In this document: piece by piece, positions 1-7,745 of the stretch
How positions within the stretch are numbered: the stretch's first letter is position 1
Layout of the letters: each line of letters begins with the position of its first letter
NCBI RefSeq assembly: GCF_045062745.1
Contig: NZ_JBJGED010000003.1
Span: 1 to 64,000, forward strand
Origin: Paenibacillus_AA sp045062745
GTDB lineage: Bacteria; Bacillota; Bacilli; Paenibacillales; NBRC-103111
Reading direction: 5' to 3'
Length of the DNA: 64,000 bases
Position numbers and translations under genes: made by a program
Notes under the pieces: model-generated
Told to the model about the DNA's origin: nothing
Databases searched by the model: none
Seen by the model: only the letters and a program-made list of their open reading frames with translations

Positions 1-1123
1 AGCCGGAGCGCGCCTGGAACCAACGGAACAGGTGCGTGCAGATAACCTTCAGCACGGCGTAGCCCGGGATCGCCAGGATGATGCCGAGCACCCCGAATAG
101 CCTGCCGGCGGCCAGGATGACGAAGATGATCGTAATCGGGTGGATGTGAAGCGACTTCCCCATAATTTGCGGCGAGATGAACTTGCCCTCCACTAGCTGC
201 ACGAGCGTCCAGACGATGACCATCTTCAGCAGCATGAAGGGAGAGGTCACGATCGCGACGATGAGCGCAGGCGTGATGGCGATCGCCGGGCCCAGATAAG
301 GCACGATGGCCGTACACGCGGCGAAGATCGCCAGAATGAGCGAATAATCCAGGCCAATGATCAGGTACCCGATGTACAGCAGGGCGCCGATACAAAAGCT
401 GACGAAGATCTGCCCCCGGATGTAGGAGCTGATCTGGCCGTTCATCTCGGTCAGGACGCGGTACGTAGGCTCCCGCCAGGCGGTGGGCACGAAATGCAGC
501 AGATAGTGGGGGAGCTTACGCCCGTCTTTTAGCAAGTAGAACAAAATGAACGGGACCGTCACGATCGTCAGGACAATCTCGGTGATCGCGCCCACGACGG
601 CGGCAATGCTCATCCATGTATTATTCAGCACCTTGGTAAGGGACTCCGACAGCTTGCTCGTGAAGTCATTGAGATTGAAGTCGATCGTCTCCTGCAGCTG
701 ATCGAGGAGGCTGCTGCCCATCCAGCGGTCGATCTGGCCGGTGATCTGCTCGCTATAGCGCGGGAAGTTGGCCGCGAAAGCCTGAATTTGCTCCCGAATG
801 AGAGGGATGACGATCAGGATGAGCAGCGTAAGAAAGGCCAGGATGAAGATATACAGGAACAAGATCGAGTAGACGCGCCGGACGCCGCCCCGCTCCAAGT
901 AGTCGATGAACGGATTCAGCAAATAATACGCCACGCCGGTCAGCACGAACGGGAACAGGACCGTCTTAAGAATGACAAGCGCGGGGGTGAAAATAAACGA
1001 AATGCGCGTAAACACCAGAATGGTTAACCCGGTTAACAGCAACACCAAGAGTGCGAGCACGAACCGGTTGTTCGCGATCAGCTGCTTGAAGCGTTCGTTC
1101 CACTGCTGGGCGGCTTTAATCAT
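1..1123 (-). CDS. AI-2E family transporter (YtvI/PerM-like), C-terminus cut by window edge
   Basis: Multi-pass membrane protein read from an ATG at 1123 preceded by a GGAGG ribosome binding site; about 374 residues are visible and the frame runs off the left edge, so the last few residues are missing. The translation begins MIKAAQQWNERFKQL, has two N-terminal hydrophobic segments, a soluble amphipathic middle part (QIDRWMGSSLLDQLQ) and a cluster of membrane helices with the family-typical stretches PFILFYLLKDG, VPYLGPAIAI and EGKFISPQIMG. These are characteristic of the AI-2E/PerM exporter family, some members of which export autoinducer-2 and others act as Na+/H+ antiporters. The substrate cannot be told from sequence. 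It is transcribed alone, downstream of the MacAB-like operon and separated from it by a terminator. Confidence 0.9.
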   Translation of the reverse strand, partial: MIKAAQQWNERFKQLIANNRFVLALLVLLLTGLTILVFTRISFIFTPALVILKTVLFPFVLTGVAYYLLNPFIDYLERGGVRRVYSILFLYIFILAFLTLLILIVIPLIREQIQAFAANFPRYSEQITGQIDRWMGSSLLDQLQETIDFNLNDFTSKLSESLTKVLNNTWMSIAAVVGAITEIVLTIVTVPFILFYLLKDGRKLPHYLLHFVPTAWREPTYRVLTEMNGQISSYIRGQIFVSFCIGALLYIGYLIIGLDYSLILAIFAACTAIVPYLGPAIAITPALIVAIVTSPFMLLKMVIVWTLVQLVEGKFISPQIMGKSLHIHPITIIFVILAAGRLFGVLGIILAIPGYAVLKVICTHLFRWFQARSG

Positions 1124-1218
1124 CAGTATTCCTCCAACAATCTAGACATTAGACATAACGGGCAAAAAGGCCTCATTCCCTTGTGTTTCTTTATTTCCGG
1201 CAAAATATACGTAAATAA

Positions 1219-1267
1219 ACGCCACCGCTATTCAGGGTTTGCAGTTGTCCCCTGCCCGCGGTGGCGT
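1219..1267 (-). terminator. Terminator of the MacAB-like export operon
   Basis: A 10-bp perfect stem (ACGCCACCGC at 1219-1228 with GCGGTGGCGT at 1258-1267) and an inner CAGGG/CCCTG stem follow the stop codon at 1272. On the minus strand the hairpin is followed by a T-rich GTTTATTTAC tract, as expected for rho-independent termination. Confidence 0.7.
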
Positions 1268-1271
1268 CCCT

Positions 1272-2366
1272 TTATTGAAGCACGACCGTCTCGCCGACCT
1301 TCAACCCTTCCAGCACCTCGGTCTTATCCGGCGTCTCCAGCCCGATCTTGATCGTTCTCTTCTGCAAGCCCGACTCGGTCTGGACCATGACGAAGGTGCC
1401 ATCTTTGTCACGCTGAACGGCGATGGTCGGGACGGTGATGGCGCCCTGGCGCGTCTCGGTCTGGATCGAGGCGGTCAAGCTCAGCCCCGCGATCAGCTTC
1501 GCATTGGCGTCGAGCGAGATAACGATCTCGAACTGCGCCGCCGCCGTGTCGGCATTGGTCCCGGCGCCGGCGGCCTTCGGGAACTGGGACACCCGTTCGA
1601 CCTTGCCGGCCAGCTTCGTTTCCTTCATCGCCTCGATGTTGACTTCGACCGGCATGCCCGGCTGTATCCGGAACACGTCGTACTCGCCGACCGACGTCGT
1701 CATCTGCAGCTTGGAGACGTCGACGATCTTGCCGACCGGCGCGCCTTCCTGCAGCAGCTGCGGCTTCGTTGTACTGGCGAGCAGGAAAATACCGGACTCC
1801 GGCGCCGTCTGTACCGCCTTGGCGAGCTGCTCTTGCTTCTGCTGCAGCTCGGACTCCGCCATCGAGCGGTTCAGGCGCTCGAGCTCCGTCTGCACGTCGC
1901 GGCTGCTCGCCTGCGCGTATTGCTGCAGCGCCTCGGCATCGTTCGAGGCCAGCGTCTTGCCCGCCGAAGCCGTAGCCGCCTGTTCGGCCAGCTTCAGCTT
2001 CGCCTCCAGATCCTGTTTGCGCAGCTCGGCGGACTGCTGCTCGATCGCGCTCTTGAGCGGCTTGTCTTCCAGCGTGTAGAGCAGGTCGCCCTTGTTCACC
2101 TGAGCCCCGTCGTTCACATTCCATTGCGTCACCTTGGCCGAGAAGGGCGCGTAGACGATCGTCTCCTTCACATAAGATGACTTGCCCTTCACCTCGACGC
2201 GGCTGGACATATCCTCCTGCGTCACCTGGAACTGGATCGTATTGCCCGGAACCGCCCCCATAGTCTGGGTCGGGGTTTTAGGGTGACTCTGCATATACAA
2301 GAAGGCGCTGACCGCCAGGAAGAGGACGCCCAGGGTGAGATACAGCCATGTTCTTCTCTTCTTCAT
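1272..2366 (-). CDS. HlyD/MacA-type efflux adaptor subunit
   Basis: Membrane-anchored periplasmic-adaptor-like protein of 364 residues that would link the ABC transporter encoded just upstream to the cell-wall space. The ATG at 2366 is chosen because AAGGAG lies 8 nt upstream; a GTG nine bases earlier has no room for a ribosome binding site. Residues 1-25 form one membrane anchor (MKKRRTWLYLTLGVLFL). A lipoyl-like half (VYAPFSAKVTQWNVNDGAQVNKGD), a long Glu/Gln/Lys coiled-coil hairpin (roughly residues 95-195), a beta-barrel part and a C-terminal membrane-proximal domain (GLETPDKTEVLEGLKVGETVVLQ) follow in MacA/YknX order. It is the third gene of a three-gene operon and is followed by a terminator. 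Confidence 0.88.
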   Translation of the reverse strand: MKKRRTWLYLTLGVLFLAVSAFLYMQSHPKTPTQTMGAVPGNTIQFQVTQEDMSSRVEVKGKSSYVKETIVYAPFSAKVTQWNVNDGAQVNKGDLLYTLEDKPLKSAIEQQSAELRKQDLEAKLKLAEQAATASAGKTLASNDAEALQQYAQASSRDVQTELERLNRSMAESELQQKQEQLAKAVQTAPESGIFLLASTTKPQLLQEGAPVGKIVDVSKLQMTTSVGEYDVFRIQPGMPVEVNIEAMKETKLAGKVERVSQFPKAAGAGTNADTAAAQFEIVISLDANAKLIAGLSLTASIQTETRQGAITVPTIAVQRDKDGTFVMVQTESGLQKRTIKIGLETPDKTEVLEGLKVGETVVLQ

Positions 2367-2382
2367 CTCCCGCACTCCTTCG

Positions 2383-3747
2383 CTATTCTCGTTTGATGGC
2401 CGTCAGCGCGTCGGTGCGCGATGCCTTGATCGCCGGCAGGATGCCGGACAAGATCCCGGTCAGCAGGGCGAAGAACATCCCGAGCGGCAGGATCCACAAG
2501 CTGATGAACAGAATCTCGGGATCTTGGCCGGGCCGCGTGCCGGAAAACTGGATGACCAGGATGTTGATGCCCCAGATGACCCAGTAAGCGAGGCAGATGC
2601 CGACCACCCCGCCTAGGACACCGAGCAGGGCGGATTCGCACACGAACATGTTGCGGATCTGCGCCAGGTTCGCGCCCAGCACTTTCATGATGCCGATCTG
2701 ACGCCGCCGCTGGTGGGTCGACATCGTCATCGCCACGACGATCGAGATGGAGGCGACGAACAGGATGAACAGCCCGGCGCCGCCGAAGATGATGCGCACG
2801 ATCGCGAACTCCTTGGCGAAGCTCTCCTGTTGGCTCAGGTTGGACATCGTCTGCAGCTTGAGCGACTTGATCATTTTCTCCGTGTCCGCGACGGCCTCGA
2901 CCGAATCGACCTTCACCTTCACTTGGTTGAAGAAGTCCTGCTCGGCCATGCCTCCCGCCGGATTCGGCACCGAGCTGGCCGCATCCTTGAACTGCCGGGC
3001 CAAGCTCGGGCTGACGTAGGCGAGCTTCGGCGAATAGCGGATCGCGTCGTCGCTCGCATTCGCGGGCATCTTCTCTATCGCGATGACGCGGACGGAGTAC
3101 TCGAACTTCTTGGACGTGCCGTCGGCGAGCGGAATGGTCTGCACAAGACGCAGCTGCTTCTGGTACAGAGGGTAAGAGATGAGGGGAGACGTATCTCGCT
3201 TCCCTTCCTGGGCGAGACGAGCACGTTCGGCATCGTCCATCTGGGCGGTCCGGGTATCCCGCAGCCCAACCGTGGCCGAGTATGTAAGCACGATCGCGTT
3301 GTCCATGTCGGCGAGTGTTCCTTGCTGCACCTCCATGCCGAAGTCCGACAACGTAGTCAGATCGGTGGCGAGCAAGTCGAGGCGGCCGGACTTGGTCGAG
3401 TCGACGACGAACTCCACCATGCCCATGGGGCTGTAGCTGGCCACGGACTTCACGTGAGGGAGCGCTCGGATGAGGGAGAGCTTCTGATCGGTAATCGCGT
3501 TCAGGTCGACCGCTGGCCCGCCGATCGTGGATTTCACGCGCTCGCCCGACCGCATGATCGTAATCTCATCCGTCTTGAGATAGCGGCTCATCTGCTGCTG
3601 GCTGTAGTGGGCGATCGATTCGCCGAACGCGAGCGCCACGATGATCGAGGCGGAGCCGATGGCGATGCCCATGACGCAGAGCAGGGTGACGACCTTGCGG
3701 CGGCGCAGCTGATCCCAGCCGATCGTAATGTAATCGCGCAGTCTCAT
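2383..3747 (-). CDS. MacB-like ABC transporter permease (FtsX domain)
   Basis: Permease of 454 residues. One transmembrane helix near the N-terminus (VVTLLCVMGIAIGSASIIVAL) is followed by a large extracellular MacB-type domain of about 260 residues and three C-terminal helices forming the FtsX module (IIFGGAGLFILFVASISIVV; SALLGVLGGVVGICLAYWVI; LWILPLGMFFALLTGILSGI), the usual MacB topology. The segment RQIGIMKVLGANLAQI between helices two and three is the conserved coupling region of FtsX proteins. Its start ATG overlaps the stop of the upstream ATPase gene by 4 bp, implying translational coupling. Such systems export peptides, antibiotics or lipids, or relay mechanical signals; the substrate is unknown. 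Confidence 0.92.
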   Translation of the reverse strand: MRLRDYITIGWDQLRRRKVVTLLCVMGIAIGSASIIVALAFGESIAHYSQQQMSRYLKTDEITIMRSGERVKSTIGGPAVDLNAITDQKLSLIRALPHVKSVASYSPMGMVEFVVDSTKSGRLDLLATDLTTLSDFGMEVQQGTLADMDNAIVLTYSATVGLRDTRTAQMDDAERARLAQEGKRDTSPLISYPLYQKQLRLVQTIPLADGTSKKFEYSVRVIAIEKMPANASDDAIRYSPKLAYVSPSLARQFKDAASSVPNPAGGMAEQDFFNQVKVKVDSVEAVADTEKMIKSLKLQTMSNLSQQESFAKEFAIVRIIFGGAGLFILFVASISIVVAMTMSTHQRRRQIGIMKVLGANLAQIRNMFVCESALLGVLGGVVGICLAYWVIWGINILVIQFSGTRPGQDPEILFISLWILPLGMFFALLTGILSGILPAIKASRTDALTAIKRE

Positions 3748-4466
3748 GTGCCGACACCCGCCTGTTCCTGCAGGGGCTCCGGCTGTGGCTCCGGCCTCTC
3801 CGGCTCGACGAGCCGGCCGTCCCGCAGCTGGATGATTCGCTTCGTCCGCCGGGCGACCTCATGCTCGTGGGTGACGATGACGAAGGTCGTGCCGTGGTTC
3901 ACGTTCAGCTCCGTCAGCAGATCGATGATCTCGGACTCGGTCTTCGTGTCCAGGTTGCCGGTTGGCTCGTCCGCGAAGACGACAGCCGGGTCGCCGATCA
4001 GCGAGCGAGCGATGCTGACGCGCTGCTGCTGGCCCCCGGACAGCTGGGAGGGAAAGAGCTCCGTCTTCTGGCCGAGTCCGACACGGGTGAGCAGCGCCAT
4101 CGCTCTCACCCGCCGCTCCTTGCCCTTCACCCCGAGGAAGACGAGCGGCAGCTCGACGTTCTCCCGGACGGTTAGATGGGGGATCAGCTCGTAGGATTGG
4201 AAGATGAAGCCGATATGCGTCCGGCGGAACACCGCGAGCTTGTTCTCGTTCATCTTCTCGATGGCGTGCCCGGCAATGCGGATGCTCCCCCGCGTCGGCT
4301 TCATCAAGCCGGCCATCAGGTTGAGCAGGGTGGACTTGCCGGAGCCGGAGCTGCCGAGCAGGGCCACCATCTCGCCGGTATCGACCCGGAAGTCGATCCC
4401 GTCCAGCACCAGCGTGGGCTCCGCTCCGTTCAGAAACGAGTGGGACAGCTGTTCTACTTCTAGCAC
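3744..4466 (-). CDS. MacB/LolD-type ABC transporter ATP-binding protein
   Basis: ATPase of 240 residues powering the permease encoded downstream. Walker A is LLGSSGSGKST (about residues 34-44), the signature is LSGGQQQR, Walker B with catalytic Glu is VVFADEPTGNLD, and the switch His is in VIVTHEHEVA. The Q-loop region FIFQSYELIPHLTVRENVELPL is typical of the MacB/LolD/FtsE subgroup. The start is a GTG at 4466, supported by GGAGG about 7 nt upstream. The last 15 residues (PERPEPQPEPLQEQAGVGT) form a Pro/Glu/Gln-rich tail not needed for catalysis. First gene of the operon ATPase-permease-adaptor. Confidence 0.93.
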   Translation of the reverse strand: MLEVEQLSHSFLNGAEPTLVLDGIDFRVDTGEMVALLGSSGSGKSTLLNLMAGLMKPTRGSIRIAGHAIEKMNENKLAVFRRTHIGFIFQSYELIPHLTVRENVELPLVFLGVKGKERRVRAMALLTRVGLGQKTELFPSQLSGGQQQRVSIARSLIGDPAVVFADEPTGNLDTKTESEIIDLLTELNVNHGTTFVIVTHEHEVARRTKRIIQLRDGRLVEPERPEPQPEPLQEQAGVGT

Positions 4467-4706
4467 ACAACAACCTCCGTTTTGGGCAACCGGTATGTAT
4501 GGTACCCATCATTTTACAGCGCGGGGCTTAAAAAGGATGTAGGGAAAACATGAAGATTTTCTTAAGAACTTGCGAGTGGGATTCATTGGGAACTTTATCA
4601 TACTTAGTACGCTTGGCCATGCGGGGAGGTTGCAAGGCAGGTTTGAATTCCGGTGTGGCGGGTGCGATAATTGAAGCACGTAGACTGATGTTAAGGAGAT
4701 CGGAAC

Positions 4707-4931
4707 ATGCCTAGAACGAAAACCGCCCATGTGCTGAAATTCGCCGACGCCCGCTATTTTATCGAAGAAGCGCCCTTCGCCGTGGCCTCTCTGGAGGAGG
4801 CGGAGATTTACTACAAATATTTCGACTTGTTGGAGGCGCAGCAACGCGCCGTCCGGCATACCGGGGAGAATCCGGCGATCATGCGGATTACGTTCACCGT
4901 GGCCGATATCGCCGAGAGTCCGACTGGTTGA
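4707..4931 (+). CDS. Small hypothetical protein, 74 aa
   Basis: A 74-residue reading frame with a good ribosome binding site (AAGGAG about 9 nt before the ATG) and an 18-bp hairpin directly after its stop. The product is soluble and mixed in composition, with an internal helical stretch VASLEEAEIYYKYFDLLEAQQRAVRH and a C-terminal beta-like part IMRITFTVADIAES. I do not recognise the family. It is monocistronic, divergent from the export operon and convergent with the secreted propeller gene. The signals and the plausible amino-acid composition argue for a real gene; no function can be assigned. Confidence 0.6.
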   Translation: MPRTKTAHVLKFADARYFIEEAPFAVASLEEAEIYYKYFDLLEAQQRAVRHTGENPAIMRITFTVADIAESPTG

Positions 4932-4939
4932 GGATAACC

Positions 4940-4979
4940 CTCAAGGACCTTTGGAGCTGTCGCTCCAAAGGTCCTTGAG
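4940..4979. terminator. 18-bp perfect hairpin between convergent genes
   Basis: CTCAAGGACCTTTGGAGC (4940-4957) is exactly complementary to 4962-4979 across a TGTC loop. It sits between the 74-aa gene and the convergent propeller gene and probably terminates both, although neither side has a clean T tract. Confidence 0.6.
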
Positions 4980-5005
4980 TTATGAAGGGAAAGAGAAAGC
5001 TCAGG

Positions 5006-7474
5006 CTAATAGGCCCAACGGAATAGACTGTTATTCATTCTAAAATAGATGTTGCCATAGCCGTCTCTAGTTGCATTTCTGAAGTCATTTACTCCGTTGT
5101 ATAGATTAGTAACCGTTGTCGTTGAGGTATTGATTTGGAAGAGATGGTTTTTGATCGTCCCGAAGATCAGATTGCTGCCTGGCCTTCCTTGAACTAAAGA
5201 GCCATCTTGCGTAATTTGACTTGAGGTGGAATAATTCACGTCTGTAAAATGCTGCACATGATAATCGAAAGCGTTCGTAGTCGGGTTGAAGGCGAACACG
5301 TAGCCTTCCGACAATCCCCATATTTTATTGTCAGGTCCAACAGTAAGCGCGGTAATTCCTTGGGAGGAAACCGGCATGGAATAGGTCGTGTACGTCCCTG
5401 TTGCGACATTCAGCTTGACCAGCTTCGCTTCTGTCGCCGTTGGGGTCGTATTCTTACCTCCTCCAATGGTAGATCCTGCATAAACATACCCGTTATAATA
5501 GGCAACCGATACGATGCTCTGATTAGGAACGATATCTCGGTAGATTTGCGTGGTGCCTGTGATGCTGTCATAGATCGACAGAGCGCCCTCCAAATGTCCC
5601 GATGCGGCTACTGTTCCGATGAACACCTTATTATCGCCTTGTGCCATCCCGAAGGGTCGTTCTTGCAAATCGGTCGCCCCGATATCGACAACCAGCGACG
5701 GTGCCCATGGCTGGGTCATATCGTTCTTATAAATTCTGGCATTGGGATAACCGCCCATATACAGGGTGTTGCCTTGGGACACCATCCCTTCCATCTGCGG
5801 AAGGCCGTAGAACATCTTGTTCAGATCGCTGCGCATGGGAGTATATTCGCCTACGCCGCCGGAAAGGAAACCGCCGGCATATATTTTCTGATCCGGCCCT
5901 GCTGATCCAAGTGAGCTAATATCCACAGGTACTCCTGGGAGACTTGACAGCAGCATACTGCTGCTTTTCATGGAAGTAGGATTGAATTTGAACAGTCCGA
6001 TTGTACCTGCTGTATGACCCACGGCGACTAGCGTTTCTCCAGGATAGTTGACTTGATCGTCCAGGGTGGCTAACCCCCAGGCGTAACCGTTAAAAGGGAT
6101 ATTCACTGGGGTACTGTCCGGATTGAGCACAGGTGCTGTAGTCTTCGTATTGACATCGTAAGTGCGGAGCCCTTGATACGTGTAGTACACTTTACCGCCC
6201 ATAATCGGTGAGACCCCATAAGAACCGATGGGGAATTGGGCATCCACTACGGTGGTAATGCTGCCATCCAGGTTTTTAGTCACATCCAGCACAACCTCTT
6301 TGCCTTCCGGAATGACGCGGGCGAACACTTTATCTCCATCGAAGCTCATCTTATCGACGGCCGTGTTCGCATCCGCAATTGCGGCAGGGAGTAAGTTATC
6401 GTGGCGCAAGCCGCCAGAGTTCTCGAGCCTGCTGATTTGAGCCTTCACTCCGCCGGTACCCGCATACAGCACGTTTCTCGAAGCGTCATAGGCAATACCG
6501 TATGTGTATTCGGATCCCGCGAAGAAAGGTTTCGGCGAGAACGTGTAGAATCCGGCGGAGGGTTCGTATTTGAACACACCCGAATTGGGAAACGTTCCAC
6601 CGTATACTTTGCCCGGGAGATCGCTCGCAGCAAGCGCGTAAATATAAGTGGCGTCAGAGATCGCTCTTCCTAAATTGACAGGGCTGGCCGCACCTGGTGT
6701 GAATTGATATAAATATCCGCTTGGATAGGTGCCCATATACACTTTATTATCTATAGTAGTCGTTGCAGAATGCGCGAACGTTGCACCTGGGAGACTCATT
6801 TGCTTTTGGATGGCGCCTGTGTTCACGTTCACCTCAACCATAGATGCGGGAACGCCTGTCGCTCCGTTTAGTCCAAGGTAAAAGGCGGCTTTTCCATTGC
6901 CATCCTTCGCTAAGGTAGCGCTGCGCATGGACGTACTATGGACGACAGATCCTATGTTTGTAATCTTTTCTGTGATCAATACATCATCCCAGTATGTGGT
7001 CCCTATTGCCCCATTATTACTATAGAGCAGCACGGCTACATAAGCGGTTCCTGCCGGTGCAACCCCGCTGGTTTGTAAAAAGGACCATTGATCGACGGGG
7101 GTGCTCTTGCTTACAAACTCCGAGGCAAGCAGTGTTTTCGAGCTGTTGAAGAATCGAATATAGAGGTCAGCGTTACCGCTCAGGATATAGGACCATGCAT
7201 AAGCGTAATAGCTTTTGCCTGCCACTGCCGGCATATATTCGCTCTGGATTCCATAGGACGCGGTGCTTGAGTTGTCCACGATCTTGACACTGTTACTACC
7301 TGTATGGGCCTGTTCCGTGGAAACGGTGATTCCGCCTGTACCGTGGGTTTGGGTCCACGAAGTCATACCGGATTCATAGCTGTAATTGGGGATCAGCATA
7401 TCTGCCGCTTGAGCAGGGAGCAGCGGCAGGATGGAAACAAGCAAGATCATAGCCGCTAACCATTTCTTGAACAT
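5006..7474 (-). CDS. Secreted CBM-like plus beta-propeller protein
   Basis: An 822-residue exported protein. Residues 1-23 are a Sec signal peptide ending LLPAQA/A. Residues about 26-165 (NYSYESGMTSW to TTYWDDVLI) look like a jelly-roll carbohydrate-binding module of the CBM4/9 type. The remaining 650 residues are a repeat domain with propeller-blade motifs such as KVYMGTYPSGYLYQF, KVYGGTFPNSGVFKYEP and NKVFIGTV. No catalytic signature is recognisable, so it may bind or cleave an extracellular polysaccharide. AGGAGGAG precedes the ATG and a perfect cre site lies about 70 bp upstream of the start, suggesting catabolite control. It is divergent from an operon whose first gene encodes a signal-less paralogue of its propeller. 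The base composition is clearly AT-richer than that of the flanking genes. Confidence 0.85.
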   Translation of the reverse strand: MFKKWLAAMILLVSILPLLPAQAADMLIPNYSYESGMTSWTQTHGTGGITVSTEQAHTGSNSVKIVDNSSTASYGIQSEYMPAVAGKSYYAYAWSYILSGNADLYIRFFNSSKTLLASEFVSKSTPVDQWSFLQTSGVAPAGTAYVAVLLYSNNGAIGTTYWDDVLITEKITNIGSVVHSTSMRSATLAKDGNGKAAFYLGLNGATGVPASMVEVNVNTGAIQKQMSLPGATFAHSATTTIDNKVYMGTYPSGYLYQFTPGAASPVNLGRAISDATYIYALAASDLPGKVYGGTFPNSGVFKYEPSAGFYTFSPKPFFAGSEYTYGIAYDASRNVLYAGTGGVKAQISRLENSGGLRHDNLLPAAIADANTAVDKMSFDGDKVFARVIPEGKEVVLDVTKNLDGSITTVVDAQFPIGSYGVSPIMGGKVYYTYQGLRTYDVNTKTTAPVLNPDSTPVNIPFNGYAWGLATLDDQVNYPGETLVAVGHTAGTIGLFKFNPTSMKSSSMLLSSLPGVPVDISSLGSAGPDQKIYAGGFLSGGVGEYTPMRSDLNKMFYGLPQMEGMVSQGNTLYMGGYPNARIYKNDMTQPWAPSLVVDIGATDLQERPFGMAQGDNKVFIGTVAASGHLEGALSIYDSITGTTQIYRDIVPNQSIVSVAYYNGYVYAGSTIGGGKNTTPTATEAKLVKLNVATGTYTTYSMPVSSQGITALTVGPDNKIWGLSEGYVFAFNPTTNAFDYHVQHFTDVNYSTSSQITQDGSLVQGRPGSNLIFGTIKNHLFQINTSTTTVTNLYNGVNDFRNATRDGYGNIYFRMNNSLFRWAY

Positions 7475-7542
7475 AAGGTACTCCTCCTGTCATAGATTGA
7501 ATTCTTTTGAATCGTGAAAGCTGGTTTCTCCTTTCCGTATTG

Positions 7543-7558
7543 TTGAATGCGTTTTCAT
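7543..7558 (-). promoter_or_regulatory. Catabolite-responsive element (cre), CcpA site
   Basis: On the minus strand this reads ATGAAAACGCATTCAA, which matches every position of the consensus WTGNNARCGNWWWCAW. It lies about 70 bp upstream of the secreted propeller gene, in the divergent intergenic region. Confidence 0.7.
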
Positions 7559-7745
7559 TATTTCAATTGCATTCTACTCCTTTGTAGGCATAGAATACGG
7601 ATAAATCATAAAAAACTAGGGACAAAAGAGGATAAATAACAAATTGTCTGCTAGAAATGTCCGTATTGACCGTGATAACTGTCGATTTTGAGGTAAAATG
7701 CATGGGAAGGAATCGCATCTTGCAATCAGAAGAGGAGAGAGAACG

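Noticed and set aside
1124..1218. Promoter of the AI-2E family gene
   Set aside because: T/A-rich sequence, but no pair of hexamers at 16-18 bp spacing good enough to report.
1239..2180. Long open frame on the plus strand (313 codons)
   Set aside because: Antisense to the HlyD-like gene; Arg/Leu/His-rich composition is typical of GC-rich shadow frames.
2713..4194. 493-codon plus-strand frame
   Set aside because: Antisense to both the permease and the ATPase, which are clearly real.
7698..7745. Upstream ATG extending the cytosolic propeller by 16 residues
   Set aside because: The ATG at 7746 has a better ribosome binding site, and similarity to the paralogue begins there.
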